From Limanda limanda (Eukaryota; Chordata; Actinopteri; Pleuronectiformes; Pleuronectidae): a stretch of DNA of 64,000 nucleotides. A program made the position numbers and the translations under genes. The DNA lies in assembly GCF_963576545.1 (NCBI RefSeq), contig NW_026870430.1:62001-126000 (forward strand), in the 5' to 3' direction. Shown in pieces: positions 34,754-46,672 of this stretch. Within the stretch, counting starts at the first letter, position 1. Every line of letters starts with the position of its first letter. The notes beneath the pieces were generated by a model that was not told the origin of the DNA, did no database searches, and saw only the letters and a list, made by a program, of their open reading frames with translations.

Positions 34754-37167
34754 ATAACTTTTTTTGTGAAGGTCGGAGAGACTTGCAAGTAGGCTCTACC
34801 CCCACTAAATGGGGTTGCGCGCATCGATCAGTACCATCCTTGAGCTTCTCCGACTTTCGGAAGGGTTAGGGTTAGGGTTAGGGATGAAAGCACATAGGAG
34901 AAAGAGATATTCTTGAATAACTTTTTTTGTGAAGGTCGGAGAGACTTGCAAGTAGGCTCTACCCCCACTAAATGGGGTAGCGCACATCGATCGGTACCAT
35001 CCTTGAGCTTCTCCGACTTTCGGAAGGGTTAGGGTTAGGGTTAGGGATGAAAGCACATAGGAGAAAGAGATATTCTTGAATAACTTTTTTTGTGAAGGTC
35101 GGAGAGACTTGCAAGTAGGCTCTACCCCCACTAAATGGGGTAGCGCGCATCGATCGGTACCATCCTTGAGCTTCTCCGACTTTCGGAAGGGTTAGGGTTA
35201 GGGTTAGGGATGAAAGCACATAGGAGAAAGAGATATTCTTGAATAACTTTTTTTGTGAAGGTCGGAGAGACTTGGAAAGTGGTTGCATCTGGACTAATTT
35301 GGGTCCTGCGGATCGATTGGTACCATCCCCGAGCTTGTACGACCTTCGGAAGAGGTCGACCGACGAAATTCCCCCAAATCTGAGGAGATATTCTTGAATA
35401 ACTTTTTTTGTGAAGGTCGGAGAGACTTGCAAGTAGGCTCTACCCCCACTAAATGGGGTTGCGCGCATCGATCGGTACCATCCTTGAGCTTCTCCGACTT
35501 TCGGAAGGGTTAGGGTTAGGGTTAGGGATGAAAGCACATAGGAGAAAGAGATATTCTTGAATAACTTTTTTTGTGAAGGTCGGAGAGACTTGCAAGTAGG
35601 CTCTACCCCCACTAAATGGGGTAGCGCGCATCGATCAGTACCATCCTTGAGCTTCTCCGACTTTCGGAAGGGTTAGGGTTAGGGTTAGGGATGAAAGCAC
35701 ATAGGAGAAAGAGATATTCTTGAATAACTTTTTTTGTGAAGGTCGGAGAGACTTGGAAAGTGGTTGCATCTGGACTAATTTGGGTCCTGCAGATCGATTG
35801 GTACCATCCCCGAGCTTGTACGACCTTCGGAAGAGGTCGACCGACGAAATTCCCCCAAAATCTGAGGAGATATTCTTGAATAACTTTTTTTGTGAAGGTC
35901 GGAGAGACTTGCAAGTAGGCTCTACCCCCACTAAATGGGGTTGCGCGCATCGATCAGTACCATCCTTGAGCTTCTCCGACTTTCGGAAGGGTTAGGGTTA
36001 GGGTTAGGGATGAAAGCACATAGGAGAAAGAGATATTCTTGAATAACTTTTTTTGTGAAGGTCGGAGAGACTTGCAAGTAGGCTCTACCCCCACTAAATG
36101 GGGTAGCGCGCATCGATCGGTACCATCCTTGAGCTTCTCCGACTTTCGGAAGGGTTAGGGTTAGGGTTAGGGATGAAAGCACATAGGAGAAAGAGATATT
36201 CTTGAATAACTTTTTTTGTGAAGGTCGGAGAGACTTGCAAGTAGGCTCTACCCCCACTAAATGGGGTAGCGCGCATCGATCGGTACCATCCTTGAGCTTC
36301 TCCGACTTTCGGAAGGGTTAGGGTTAGGGTTAGGGATGAAAGCACATAGGAGAAAGAGATATTCTTGAATAACTTTTTTTGTGAAGGTCGGAGAGACTTG
36401 CAAGTAGGCTCTACCCCCACTAAATGGGGTAGCGCGCATCGATCGGTACCATCCTTGAGCTTCTCCGACTTTCGGAAGGGTTAGGGTTAGGGTTAGGGAT
36501 GAGAGCACATAGGAGAAAGAGATATTCTTGAATAACTTTTTTTGTGAAGGTCGGAGAGACTTGGAAAGTGGTTGCATCTGGACTAATTTGGGTCCTGCAG
36601 ATCGATTGGTACCATCCCCGAGCTTGTACGACCTTCGGAAGAGGTCGACCGACGAAATTCCCCCAAATCTGAGGAGATATTCTTGAATAACTTTTTTTGT
36701 GAAGGTCGGAGAGACTTGCAAGTAGGCTCTACCCCCACTAAATGGGGTAGCGCGCATCGATCGGTACCATCCTTGAGCTTCTCCGACTTTCGGAAGGGTT
36801 AGGGTTAGGGTTAGGGATGAAAGCACATAGGAGAAAGAGATATTCTTGAATAACTTTTTTTGTGAAGGTCGGAGAGACTTGCAAGTAGGCTCTACCCCCA
36901 CTAAATGGGGTAGCGCGCATCGATCGGTACCATCCTTGAGCTTCTCCGACTTTCGGAAGGGTTAGGGTTAGGGTTAGGGATGAAAGCACATAGGAGAAAG
37001 AGATATTCTTGAATAACTTTTTTTGTGAAGGTCGGAGAGACTTGGAAAGTGGTTGCATCTGGACTACATTGGGTCCTGCGGATCGATTGGTACCATCCCC
37101 GAGCTTGTACGACCTTCGGAAGAGGTCGACCGACGAAATTCCCCCAAATCTGAGGAGATATTCTTGA
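34754..37167 (+). repeat. Block resembling the left end: A3 B A2 B' A4 B A2 B
   Basis: B units start at 35243, 35724 (B', CTTGGAAAG subtype), 36532 and 37013 (GACTACATTGGG). From about 35080 the run lengths, B' subtype and GACTACATTGGG unit follow the series seen from 1452 onward. A34917 has GCGCACATC, and A36369 has GATGAGAGC where nearly all others have GATGAAAGC. Confidence 0.88.
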
Positions 37168-38612
37168 ATAACTTTTTTTGTGAAGGTCGGAGAGACTTGC
37201 AAGTAGGCTCTACCCCCACTAAATGGGGTTGCGCGCATCGATCAGTACCATCCTTGAGCTTCTCCGACTTTCGGAAGGGTTAGGGTTAGGGATGAAAGCA
37301 CATAGGAGAAAGAGATATTCTTGAATAACTTTTTTTGTGAAGGTCGGAGAGACTTGCAAGTAGGCTCTACCCCCACTAAATGGGGTAGCGCGCATCGATC
37401 GGTACCATCCTTGAGCTTCTCCGACTTTCGGAAGGGTTAGGGTTAGGGTTAGGGATGAAAGCACATAGGAGAAAGAGATATTCTTGAATAACTTTTTTTG
37501 TGAAGGTCGGAGAGACTTGCAAGTAGGCTCTACCCCCACTAAATGGGGTAGCGCGCATCGATCGGTACCATCCTTGAGCTTCTCCGACTTTCGGAAGGGT
37601 TAGGGTTAGGGTTAGGGATGAAAGCACATAGGAGAAAGAGATATTCTTGAATAACTTTTTTTGTGAAGGTCGGAGAGACTTTTAAGTAGGCTCTACCCCC
37701 ACTAAATGGGGTAGCGCGCATCGATCGGTACCATCCTTGAGCTTCTCCGACTTTCGGAAGGGTTAGGGTTAGGGTTAGGGATGAAAGCACATAGGAGAAA
37801 GAGATATTCTTGAATAACTTTTTTTGTGAAGGTCGGAGAGACTTGCAAGTAGGCTCTACCCCCACTAAATGGGGTAGCGCGCATCGATCGGTACCATCCT
37901 TGAGCTTCTCCGACTTTCGGAAGGGTTAGGGTTAGGGTTAGGGATGAAAGCACATAGGAGAAAGAGATATTCTTGAATAACTTTTTTTGTGAAGGTCGGA
38001 GAGACTTGGAAAGTGGTTGCATCTGGACTAATTTGGGTCCTGCGGATCGATTGGTACCATCCCCGAGCTTGTACGACCTTCGGAAGAGGTCGACCGACGA
38101 AATTCCCCCAAATCTGAGGAGATATTCTTGAATAACTTTTTTTGTGAAGGTCGGAGAGACTTGCAAGTAGGCTCTACCCCCACTAAATGGGGTTGCGCGC
38201 ATCGATCGGTACCATCCTTGAGCTTCTCCGACTTTCGGAAGGGTTAGGGTTAGGGTTAGGGATGAAAGCACATAGGAGAAAGAGATATTCTTGAATAACT
38301 TTTTTTGTGAAGGTCGGAGAGACTTGCAAGTAGGCTCTACCCCCACTAAATGGGGTAGCGCGCATCGATCGGTACCATCCTTGAGCTTCTCCGACTTTCG
38401 GAAGGGTTAGGGTTAGGGTTAGGGATGAAAGCACATAGGAGAAAGAGATATTCTTGAATAACTTTTTTTGTGAAGGTCGGAGAGACTTGGAAAGTGGTTG
38501 CATCTGGACTACATTGGGTCCTGCGGATCGATTGGTACCATCCCCGAGCTTGTACGACCTTCGGAAGAGGTCGACCGACGAAATTCCCCCAAATCTGAGG
38601 AGATATTCTTGA
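37168..38612 (+). repeat. 1,445-bp tandem duplication, copy 1 (copy 2 begins at 38613)
   Basis: It comprises A(157) A A A A B A A B. The second copy repeats the same lengths in the same order, with the shared marks ACTTTTAAGTAGG (37651, 39096) and GACTACATTGGG (37013 and 38458, at the right flank of each preceding unit). This indicates unequal exchange between GACTACATTGGG-bearing neighbours. Confidence 0.88.
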
Positions 38613-39576
38613 ATAACTTTTTTTGTGAAGGTCGGAGAGACTTGCAAGTAGGCTCTACCCCCACTAAATGGGGTTGCGCGCATCGATCAGTACCATCCTT
38701 GAGCTTCTCCGACTTTCGGAAGGGTTAGGGTTAGGGATGAAAGCACATAGGAGAAAGAGATATTCTTGAATAACTTTTTTTGTGAAGGTCGGAGAGACTT
38801 GCAAGTAGGCTCTACCCCCACTAAATGGGGTAGCGCGCATCGATCGGTACCATCCTTGAGCTTCTCCGACTTTCGGAAGGGTTAGGGTTAGGGTTAGGGA
38901 TGAAAGCACATAGGAGAAAGAGATATTCTTGAATAACTTTTTTTGTGAAGGTCGGAGAGACTTGCAAGTAGGCTCTACCCCCACTAAATGGGGTAGCGCG
39001 CATCGATCGGTACCATCCTTGAGCTTCTCCGACTTTCGGAAGGGTTAGGGTTAGGGTTAGGGATGAAAGCACATAGGAGAAAGAGATATTCTTGAATAAC
39101 TTTTTTTGTGAAGGTCGGAGAGACTTTTAAGTAGGCTCTACCCCCACTAAATGGGGTAGCGCGCATCGATCGGTACCATCCTTGAGCTTCTCCGACTTTC
39201 GGAAGGGTTAGGGTTAGGGTTAGGGATGAAAGCACATAGGAGAAAGAGATATTCTTGAATAACTTTTTTTGTGAAGGTCGGAGAGACTTGCAAGTAGGCT
39301 CTACCCCCACTAAATGGGGTAGCGCGCATCGATCGGTACCATCCTTGAGCTTCTCCGACTTTCGGAAGGGTTAGGGTTAGGGTTAGGGATGAAAGCACAT
39401 AGGAGAAAGAGATATTCTTGAATAACTTTTTTTGTGAAGGTCGGAGAGACTTGGAAAGTGGTTGCATTTGGACTAATTTGGGTCCTGCGGATCGATTGGT
39501 ACCATCCCCGAGCTTGTACGACCTTCGGAAGAGGTCGACCGACGAAATTCCCCCAAATCTGAGGAGATATTCTTGA
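37168..39576 (+). repeat. 1,445-bp tandem duplication region: A5 B A2 B A5 B
   Basis: B units start at 37977, 38458 and 39422. The unit A(157) A3 A B A2 B (1,445 bp) occupies 37168-38612 and repeats from 38613. Both copies carry a 157-bp A first (37168, 38613) and the rare ACTTTTAAGTAGG in the fourth A (37651, 39096). B39422 has GCATTTGG. Confidence 0.88.
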
Positions 39577-42154
39577 ATAACTTTTTTTGTGAAGGTCGGA
39601 GAGACTTGCAAGTAGGCTCTACCCCCACTAAATGGGGTAGCGCGCATCGATCGGTACCATCCTTGAGCTTCTCCGACTTTCGGAAGGGTTAGGGTTAGGG
39701 TTAGGGATGAAAGCACATAGGAGAAAGAGATATTCTTGAATAACTTTTTTTGTGAAGGTCGGAGAGACTTGCAAGTAGGCTCTACCCCCACTAAATGGGG
39801 TAGCGCGCATCGATCGGTACCATCCTTGAGCTTCTCCGACTTTCGGAAGGGTTAGGGTTAGGGTTAGGGATGAAAGCACATAGGAGAAAGAGATATTCTT
39901 GAATAACTTTTTTTGTGAAGGTCGGAGAGACTTGCAAGTAGGCTCTACCCCCACTAAATGGGGTAGCGCGCATCGATCGGTACCATCCTTGAGCTTCTCC
40001 GACTTTCGGAAGGGTTAGGGTTAGGGATGAAAGCACATAGGAGAAAGAGATATTCTTGAATAACTTTTTTTGTGAAGGTCGGAGAGACTTGCAAGTAGGC
40101 TCTACCCCCACTAAATGGGGTAGCGCGCATCGATCGGTACCATCCTTGAGCTTCTCCGACTTTCGGAAGGGTTAGGGTTAGGGTTAGGGATGAAAGCACA
40201 TAGGAGAAAGAGATATTCTTGAATAACTTTTTTTGTGAAGGTCGGAGAGACTTGCAAGTAGGCTCTACCCCCACTAAATGGGGTAGCGCGCATCGATCGG
40301 TACCATCCTTGAGCTTCTCCGACTTTCGGAAGGGTTAGGGTTAGGGTTAGGGATGAAAGCACATAGGAGAAAGAGATATTCTTGAATAACTTTTTTTGTG
40401 AAGGTCGGAGAGACTTGCAAGTAGGCTCTACCCCCACTAAATGGGGTAGCGCGCATCGATCGGTACCATCCTTGAGCTTCTCCGACTTTCGGAAGGGTTA
40501 GGGTTAGGGTTAGGGATGAAAGCACATAGGAGAAAGAGATATTCTTGAATAACTTTTTTTGTGAAGGTCGGAGAGACTTGCAAGTAGGCTCTACCCCCAC
40601 TAAATGGGGTAGCGCGCATCGATCGGTACCATCCTTGAGCTTCTCCGACTTTCGGAAGGGTTAGGGTTAGGGTTAGGGATGAAAGCACATAGGAGAAAGA
40701 GATATTCTTGAATAACTTTTTTTGTGAAGGTCGGAGAGACTTGGAAAGTGGTTGCATCTGGACTAATTTGGGTCCTGCGGATCGATTGGTACCATTCCCG
40801 AGCTTGTACGACCTTCGGAAGAGGTCGACCGACGAAATTCCCCCAAATCTGAGGAGATATTCTTGAATAACTTTTTTTGTGAAGGTCGGAGAGACTTGCA
40901 AGTAGGCTCTACCCCCACTAAATGGGGTAGCGCGCATCGATCGGTACCATCCTTGAGCTTCTCCGACTTTCGGAAGGGTTAGGGTTAGGGTTAGGGATGA
41001 AAGCACATAGGAGAAAGAGATATTCTTGAATAACTTTTTTTGTGAAGGTCGGAGAGACTTGCAAGTAGGCTCTACCCCCACTAAATGGGGTAGCGCGCAT
41101 CGATCGGTACCATCCTTGAGCTTCTCCGACTTTCGGAAGGGTTAGGGTTAGGGTTAGGGATGAAAGCACATAGGAGAAAGAGATATTCTTGAATAACTTT
41201 TTTTGTGAAGGTCGGAGAGACTTGGAAAGTGGTTGCATCTGGACTAATTTGGGTCCTGCGGATCGATTGGTACCATCCCCGAGCTTGTACGACCTTCGGA
41301 AGAGGTCGACCGACGAAATTCCCCCAAATCTGAGGAGATATTCTTGAATAACTTTTTTTGTGAAGGTCGGAGAGACTTGCAAGTAGGCTCTACCCCCACT
41401 AAATGGGGTTGCGCGCATCGATCAGTACCATCCTTGAGCTTCTCCGACTTTCGGAAGGGTTAGGGTTAGGGTTAGGGATGAAAGCACATAGGAGAAAGAG
41501 ATATTCTTGAATAACTTTTTTTGTGAAGGTCGGAGAGACTTGCAAGTAGGCTCTACCCCCACTAAATGGGGTAGCGCGCATCGATCGGTACCATCCTTGA
41601 GCTTCTCCGACTTTCGGAAGGGTTAGGGTTAGGGTTAGGGATGAAAGCACATAGGAGAAAGAGATATTCTTGAATAACTTTTTTTGTGAAGGTCGGAGAG
41701 ACTTGCAAGTAGGCTCTACCCCCACTAAATGGGGTAGCGCGCATCGATCGGTACCATCCTTGAGCTTCTCCGACTTTCGGAAGGGTTAGGGTTAGGGTTA
41801 GGGATGAAAGCACATAGGAGAAAGAGATATTCTTGAATAACTTTTTTTGTGAAGGTCGGAGAGACTTGCAAGTAGGCTCTACCCCCACTAAATGGGGTAG
41901 CGCGCATCGATCGGTACCATCCTTGAGCTTCTCCGACTTTCGGAAGGGTTAGGGTTAGGGTTAGGGATGAAAGCACATAGGAGAAAGAGATATTCTTGAA
42001 TAACTTTTTTTGTGAAGGTCGGAGAGACTTGGAAAGTGGTTGCATCTGGACTAATTTGGGTCCTGCGGATCGATTGGTACCATCCCCGAGCTTGTACGAC
42101 CTTCGGAAGAGGTTGACCGACGAAATTCCCCCAAATCTGAGGAGATATTCTTGA
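39577..42154 (+). repeat. HOR beta copy 1 (2,578 bp): A7 B A2 B A4 B
   Basis: B units start at 40712, 41193 and 42000. The third A (39903) is 157 bp, a mark kept at the same place in every beta copy. The length is 7 x 163 - 6 + 155 + 2 x 163 + 155 + 4 x 163 + 155 = 2,578. Private changes: ACCATTCCCG in B40712 and GGTTGACCG in B42000. Confidence 0.92.
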
Positions 42155-43607
42155 ATAACTTTTTTTGTGAAGGTCGGAGAGACTTGCAAGTAGGCTCTAC
42201 CCCCACTAAATGGGGTAGCGCGCATCGATCGGTACCATCCTTGAGCTTCTCCGACTTTCGGAAGGGTTAGGGTTAGGGTTAGGGATGAAAGCACATAGGA
42301 GAAAGAGATATTCTTGAATAACTTTTTTTGTGAAGGTCGGAGAGACTTGCAAGTAGGCTCTACCCCCACTAAATGGGGTAGCGCGCATCGATCGGTACCA
42401 TCCTTGAGCTTCTCCGACTTTCGGAAGGGTTAGGGTTAGGGTTAGGGATGAAAGCACATAGGAGAAAGAGATATTCTTGAATAACTTTTTTTGTGAAGGT
42501 CGGAGAGACTTGCAAGTAGGCTCTACCCCCACTAAATGGGGTAGCGCGCATCGATCGGTACCATCCTTGAGCTTCTCCGACTTTCGGAAGGGTTAGGGTT
42601 AGGGATGAAAGCACATAGGAGAAAGAGATATTCTTGAATAACTTTTTTTGTGAAGGTCGGAGAGACTTTTAAGTAGGCTCTACCCCCACTAAATGGGGTA
42701 GCGCGCATCGATCGGTACCATCCTTGAGCTTCTCCGACTTTCGGAAGGGTTAGGGTTAGGGTTAGGGATGAAAGCACATAGGAGAAAGAGATATTCTTGA
42801 ATAACTTTTTTTGTGAAGGTCGGAGAGACTTGCAAGTAGGCTCTACCCCCACTAAATGGGGTAGCGCGCATCGATCGGTACCATCCTTGAGCTTCTCCGA
42901 CTTTCGGAAGGGTTAGGGTTAGGGTTAGGGATGAAAGCACATAGGAGAAAGAGATATTCTTGAATAACTTTTTTTGTGAAGGTCGGAGAGACTTGCAAGT
43001 AGGCTCTACCCCCACTAAATGGGGTAGCGCGCATCGATCGGTACCATCCTTGAGCTTCTCCGACTTTCGGAAGGGTTAGGGTTAGGGTTAGGGATGAAAG
43101 CACATAGGAGAAAGAGATATTCTTGAATAACTTTTTTTGTGAAGGTCGGAGAGACTTGCAAGTAGGCTCTACCCCCACTAAATGGGGTAGCGCGCATCGA
43201 TCGGTACCATCCTTGAGCTTCTCCGACTTTCGGAAGGGTTAGGGTTAGGGTTAGGGATGAAAGCACATAGGAGAAAGAGATATTCTTGAATAACTTTTTT
43301 TGTGAAGGTCGGAGAGACTTGGAAAGTGGTTGCATCTGGACTAATTTGGGTCCTGCGGATCGATTGGTACCATCCCCGAGCTTGTACGACCTTCGGAAGA
43401 GGTCGACCGACGAAATTCCCCCAAATCTGAGGAGATATTCTTGAATAACTTTTTTTGTGAAGGTCGGAGAGACTTGCAAGTAGGCTCTACCCCCACTAAA
43501 TGGGGTAGCGCGCATCGATCGGTACCATCCTTGAGCTTCTCCGACTTTCGGAAGGGTTAGGGTTAGGGTTAGGGATGAAAGCACATAGGAGAAAGAGATA
43601 TTCTTGA

Positions 43608-43770
43608 ATAACTTTTTTTGTGAAGGTCGGAGAGACTTGGAAAGTGGTTGCATCTGGACTAATTTGGGTCCTGCGGATCGATTGGTACCATCCTTGAGCT
43701 TCTCCGACTTTCGGAAGGGTTAGGGTTAGGGTTAGGGATGAAAGCACATAGGAGAAAGAGATATTCTTGA
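43608..43770 (+). repeat. A/B hybrid monomer, copy 1
   Basis: The left 76 bp are monomer B (CTTGGAAAGTGG, GACTAATTTGGG, GATTGG) and the right part from TTGAGCTTCTCC onward is monomer A with its TTAGGG block. The switch lies in GGTACCATCC (43684-43693), which both types share at the same distance from the unit start. The length stays at 163 bp, so the exchange was in register. It is the product of homologous recombination or gene conversion between an A and a B. Confidence 0.93.
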
Positions 43771-45384
43771 ATAACTTTTTTTGTGAAGGTCGGAGAGACT
43801 TGCAAGTAGGCTCTACCCCCACTAAATGGGGTAGCGCGCATCGATCGGTACCATCCTTGAGCTTCTCCGACTTTCGGAAGGGTTAGGGTTAGGGTTAGGG
43901 ATGAAAGCACATAGGAGAAAGAGATATTCTTGAATAACTTTTTTTGTGAAGGTCGGAGAGACTTGGAAAGTGGTTGCATCTGGACTAATTTGGGTCCTGC
44001 GGATCGATTGGTACCATCCCCGAGCTTGTACGACCTTCGGAAGAGGTCGACCGACGAAATTCCCCCAAATCTGAGGAGATATTCTTGAATAACTTTTTTT
44101 GTGAAGGTCGGAGAGACTTGCAAGTAGGCTCTACCCCCACTAAATGGGGTTGCGCGCATCGATCAGTACCATCCTTGAGCTTCTCCGACTTTCGGAAGGG
44201 TTAGGGTTAGGGTTAGGGATGAAAGCACATAGGAGAAAGAGATATTCTTGAATAACTTTTTTTGTGAAGGTCGGAGAGACTTGCAAGTAGGCTCTACCCC
44301 CACTAAATGGGGTAGCGCGCATCGATCGGTACCATCCTTGAGCTTCTCCGACTTTCGGAAGGGTTAGGGTTAGGGTTAGGGATGAAAGCACATAGGAGAA
44401 AGAGATATTCTTGAATAACTTTTTTTGTGAAGGTCGGAGAGACTTGCAAGTAGGCTCTACCCCCACTAAATGGGGTAGCGCGCATCGATCGGTACCATCC
44501 TTGAGCTTCTCCGACTTTCGGAAGGGTTAGGGTTAGGGTTAGGGATGAAAGCACATAGGAGAAAGAGATATTCTTGAATAACTTTTTTTGTGAAGGTCGG
44601 AGAGACTTGCAAGTAGGCTCTACCCCCACTAAATGGGGTAGCGCGCATCGATCGGTACCATCCTTGAGCTTCTCCGACTTTCGGAAGGGTTAGGGTTAGG
44701 GTTAGGGATGAAAGCACATAGGAGAAAGAGATATTCTTGAATAACTTTTTTTGTGAAGGTCGGAGAGACTTGCAAGTAGGCTCTACCCCCACTAAATGGG
44801 GTAGCGCGCATCGATCGGTACCATCCTTGAGCTTCTCCGACTTTCGGAAGGGTTAGGGTTAGGGTTAGGGATGAAAGCACATAGGAGAAAGAGATATTCT
44901 TGAATAACTTTTTTTGTGAAGGTCGGAGAGACTTGCAAGTAGGCTCTACCCCCACTAAATGGGGTAGCGCGCATCGATCGGTACCATCCTTGAGCTTCTC
45001 CGACTTTCGGAAGGGTTAGGGTTAGGGTTAGGGATGAAAGCACATAGGAGAAAGAGATATTCTTGAATAACTTTTTTTGTGAAGGTCGGAGAGACTTGGA
45101 AAGTGGTTGCATCTGGACTAATTTGGGTCCTGCGGATCGATTGGTACCATCCCCGAGCTTGTACGACCTTCGGAAGAGGTCGACCGACGAAATTCCCCCA
45201 AATCTGAGGAGATATTCTTGAATAACTTTTTTTGTGAAGGTCGGAGAGACTTGCAAGTAGGCTCTACCCCCACTAAATGGGGTAGCGCGCATCGATCGGT
45301 ACCATCCTTGAGCTTCTCCGACTTTCGGAAGGGTTAGGGTTAGGGTTAGGGATGAAAGCACATAGGAGAAAGAGATATTCTTGA

Positions 45385-45547
45385 ATAACTTTTTTTGTGA
45401 AGGTCGGAGAGACTTGGAAAGTGGTTGCATCTGGACTAATTTGGGTCCTGCGGATCGATTGGTACCATCCTTGAGCTTCTCCGACTTTCGGAAGGGTTAG
45501 GGTTAGGGTTAGGGATGAAAGCACATAGGAGAAAGAGATATTCTTGA
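45385..45547 (+). repeat. A/B hybrid monomer, copy 2
   Basis: It has the same structure and the same switch interval (45461-45470) as the hybrid 1,777 bp to the left, with the same neighbours. One recombination followed by duplication of the surrounding 1,777 bp explains both copies better than two independent exchanges. Confidence 0.92.
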
Positions 45548-46672
45548 ATAACTTTTTTTGTGAAGGTCGGAGAGACTTGCAAGTAGGCTCTACCCCCACT
45601 AAATGGGGTAGCGCGCATCGATCGGTACCATCCTTGAGCTTCTCCGACTTTCGGAAGGGTTAGGGTTAGGGTTAGGGATGAAAGCACATAGGAGAAAGAG
45701 ATATTCTTGAATAACTTTTTTTGTGAAGGTCGGAGAGACTTGGAAAGTGGTTGCATCTGGACTAATTTGGGTCCTGCGGATCGATTGGTACCATCCCCGA
45801 GCTTGTACGACCTTCGGAAGAGGTCGACCGACGAAATTCCCCCAAATCTGAGGAGATATTCTTGAATAACTTTTTTTGTGAAGGTCGGAGAGACTTGCAA
45901 GTAGGCTCTACCCCCACTAAATGGGGTTGCGCGCATCGATCAGTACCATCCTTGAGCTTCTCCGACTTTCGGAAGGGTTAGGGTTAGGGTTAGGGATGAA
46001 AGCACATAGGAGAAAGAGATATTCTTGAATAACTTTTTTTGTGAAGGTCGGAGAGACTTGCAAGTAGGCTCTACCCCCACTAAATGGGGTAGCGCGCATC
46101 GATCGGTACCATCCTTGAGCTTCTCCGACTTTCGGAAGGGTTAGGGTTAGGGTTAGGGATGAAAGCACATAGGAGAAAGAGATATTCTTGAATAACTTTT
46201 TTTGTGAAGGTCGGAGAGACTTGCAAGTAGGCTCTACCCCCACTAAATGGGGTAGCGCGCATCGATCGGTACCATCCTTGAGCTTCTCCGACTTTCGGAA
46301 GGGTTAGGGTTAGGGTTAGGGATGAAAGCACATAGGAGAAAGAGATATTCTTGAATAACTTTTTTTGTGAAGGTCGGAGAGACTTGCAAGTAGGCTCTAC
46401 CCCCACTAAATGGGGTAGCGCGCATCGATCGGTACCATCCTTGAGCTTCTCCGACTTTCGGAAGGGTTAGGGTTAGGGTTAGGGATGAAAGCACATAGGA
46501 GAAAGAGATATTCTTGAATAACTTTTTTTGTGAAGGTCGGAGAGACTTGGAAAGTGGTTGCATCTGGACTAATTTGGGTCCTGCGGATCGATTGGTACCA
46601 TCCCCGAGCTTGTACGACCTTCGGAAGAGGTCGACCGACGAAATTCCCCCAAATCTGAGGAGATATTCTTGA

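Larger units (their letters stand above)
42801..46354 (+). repeat. 1,777-bp tandem duplication, both copies
   Basis: Copy 1 is 42801-44577 and copy 2 is 44578-46354. Each reads A A A B A H A B A A A. Unit boundaries match at a constant offset of 1,777 bp, and each copy contains one hybrid. Confidence 0.9.
42155..46672 (+). repeat. Interrupted beta copy with 1,777-bp tandem duplication and hybrids
   Basis: Order: A7 B43290, A H A B43934, A6 B45067, A H A B45711, A4 B46518, where H is an A/B hybrid. It begins as a beta copy (A7 B, third A at 42481 is 157 bp), and the next A (42638) has the ACTTTTAAGTAGG change of the 37-39 kb block. Then 42801-44577 and 44578-46354 are tandem copies, each with 10 A-length units (one being the hybrid) and two B. 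Confidence 0.9.
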
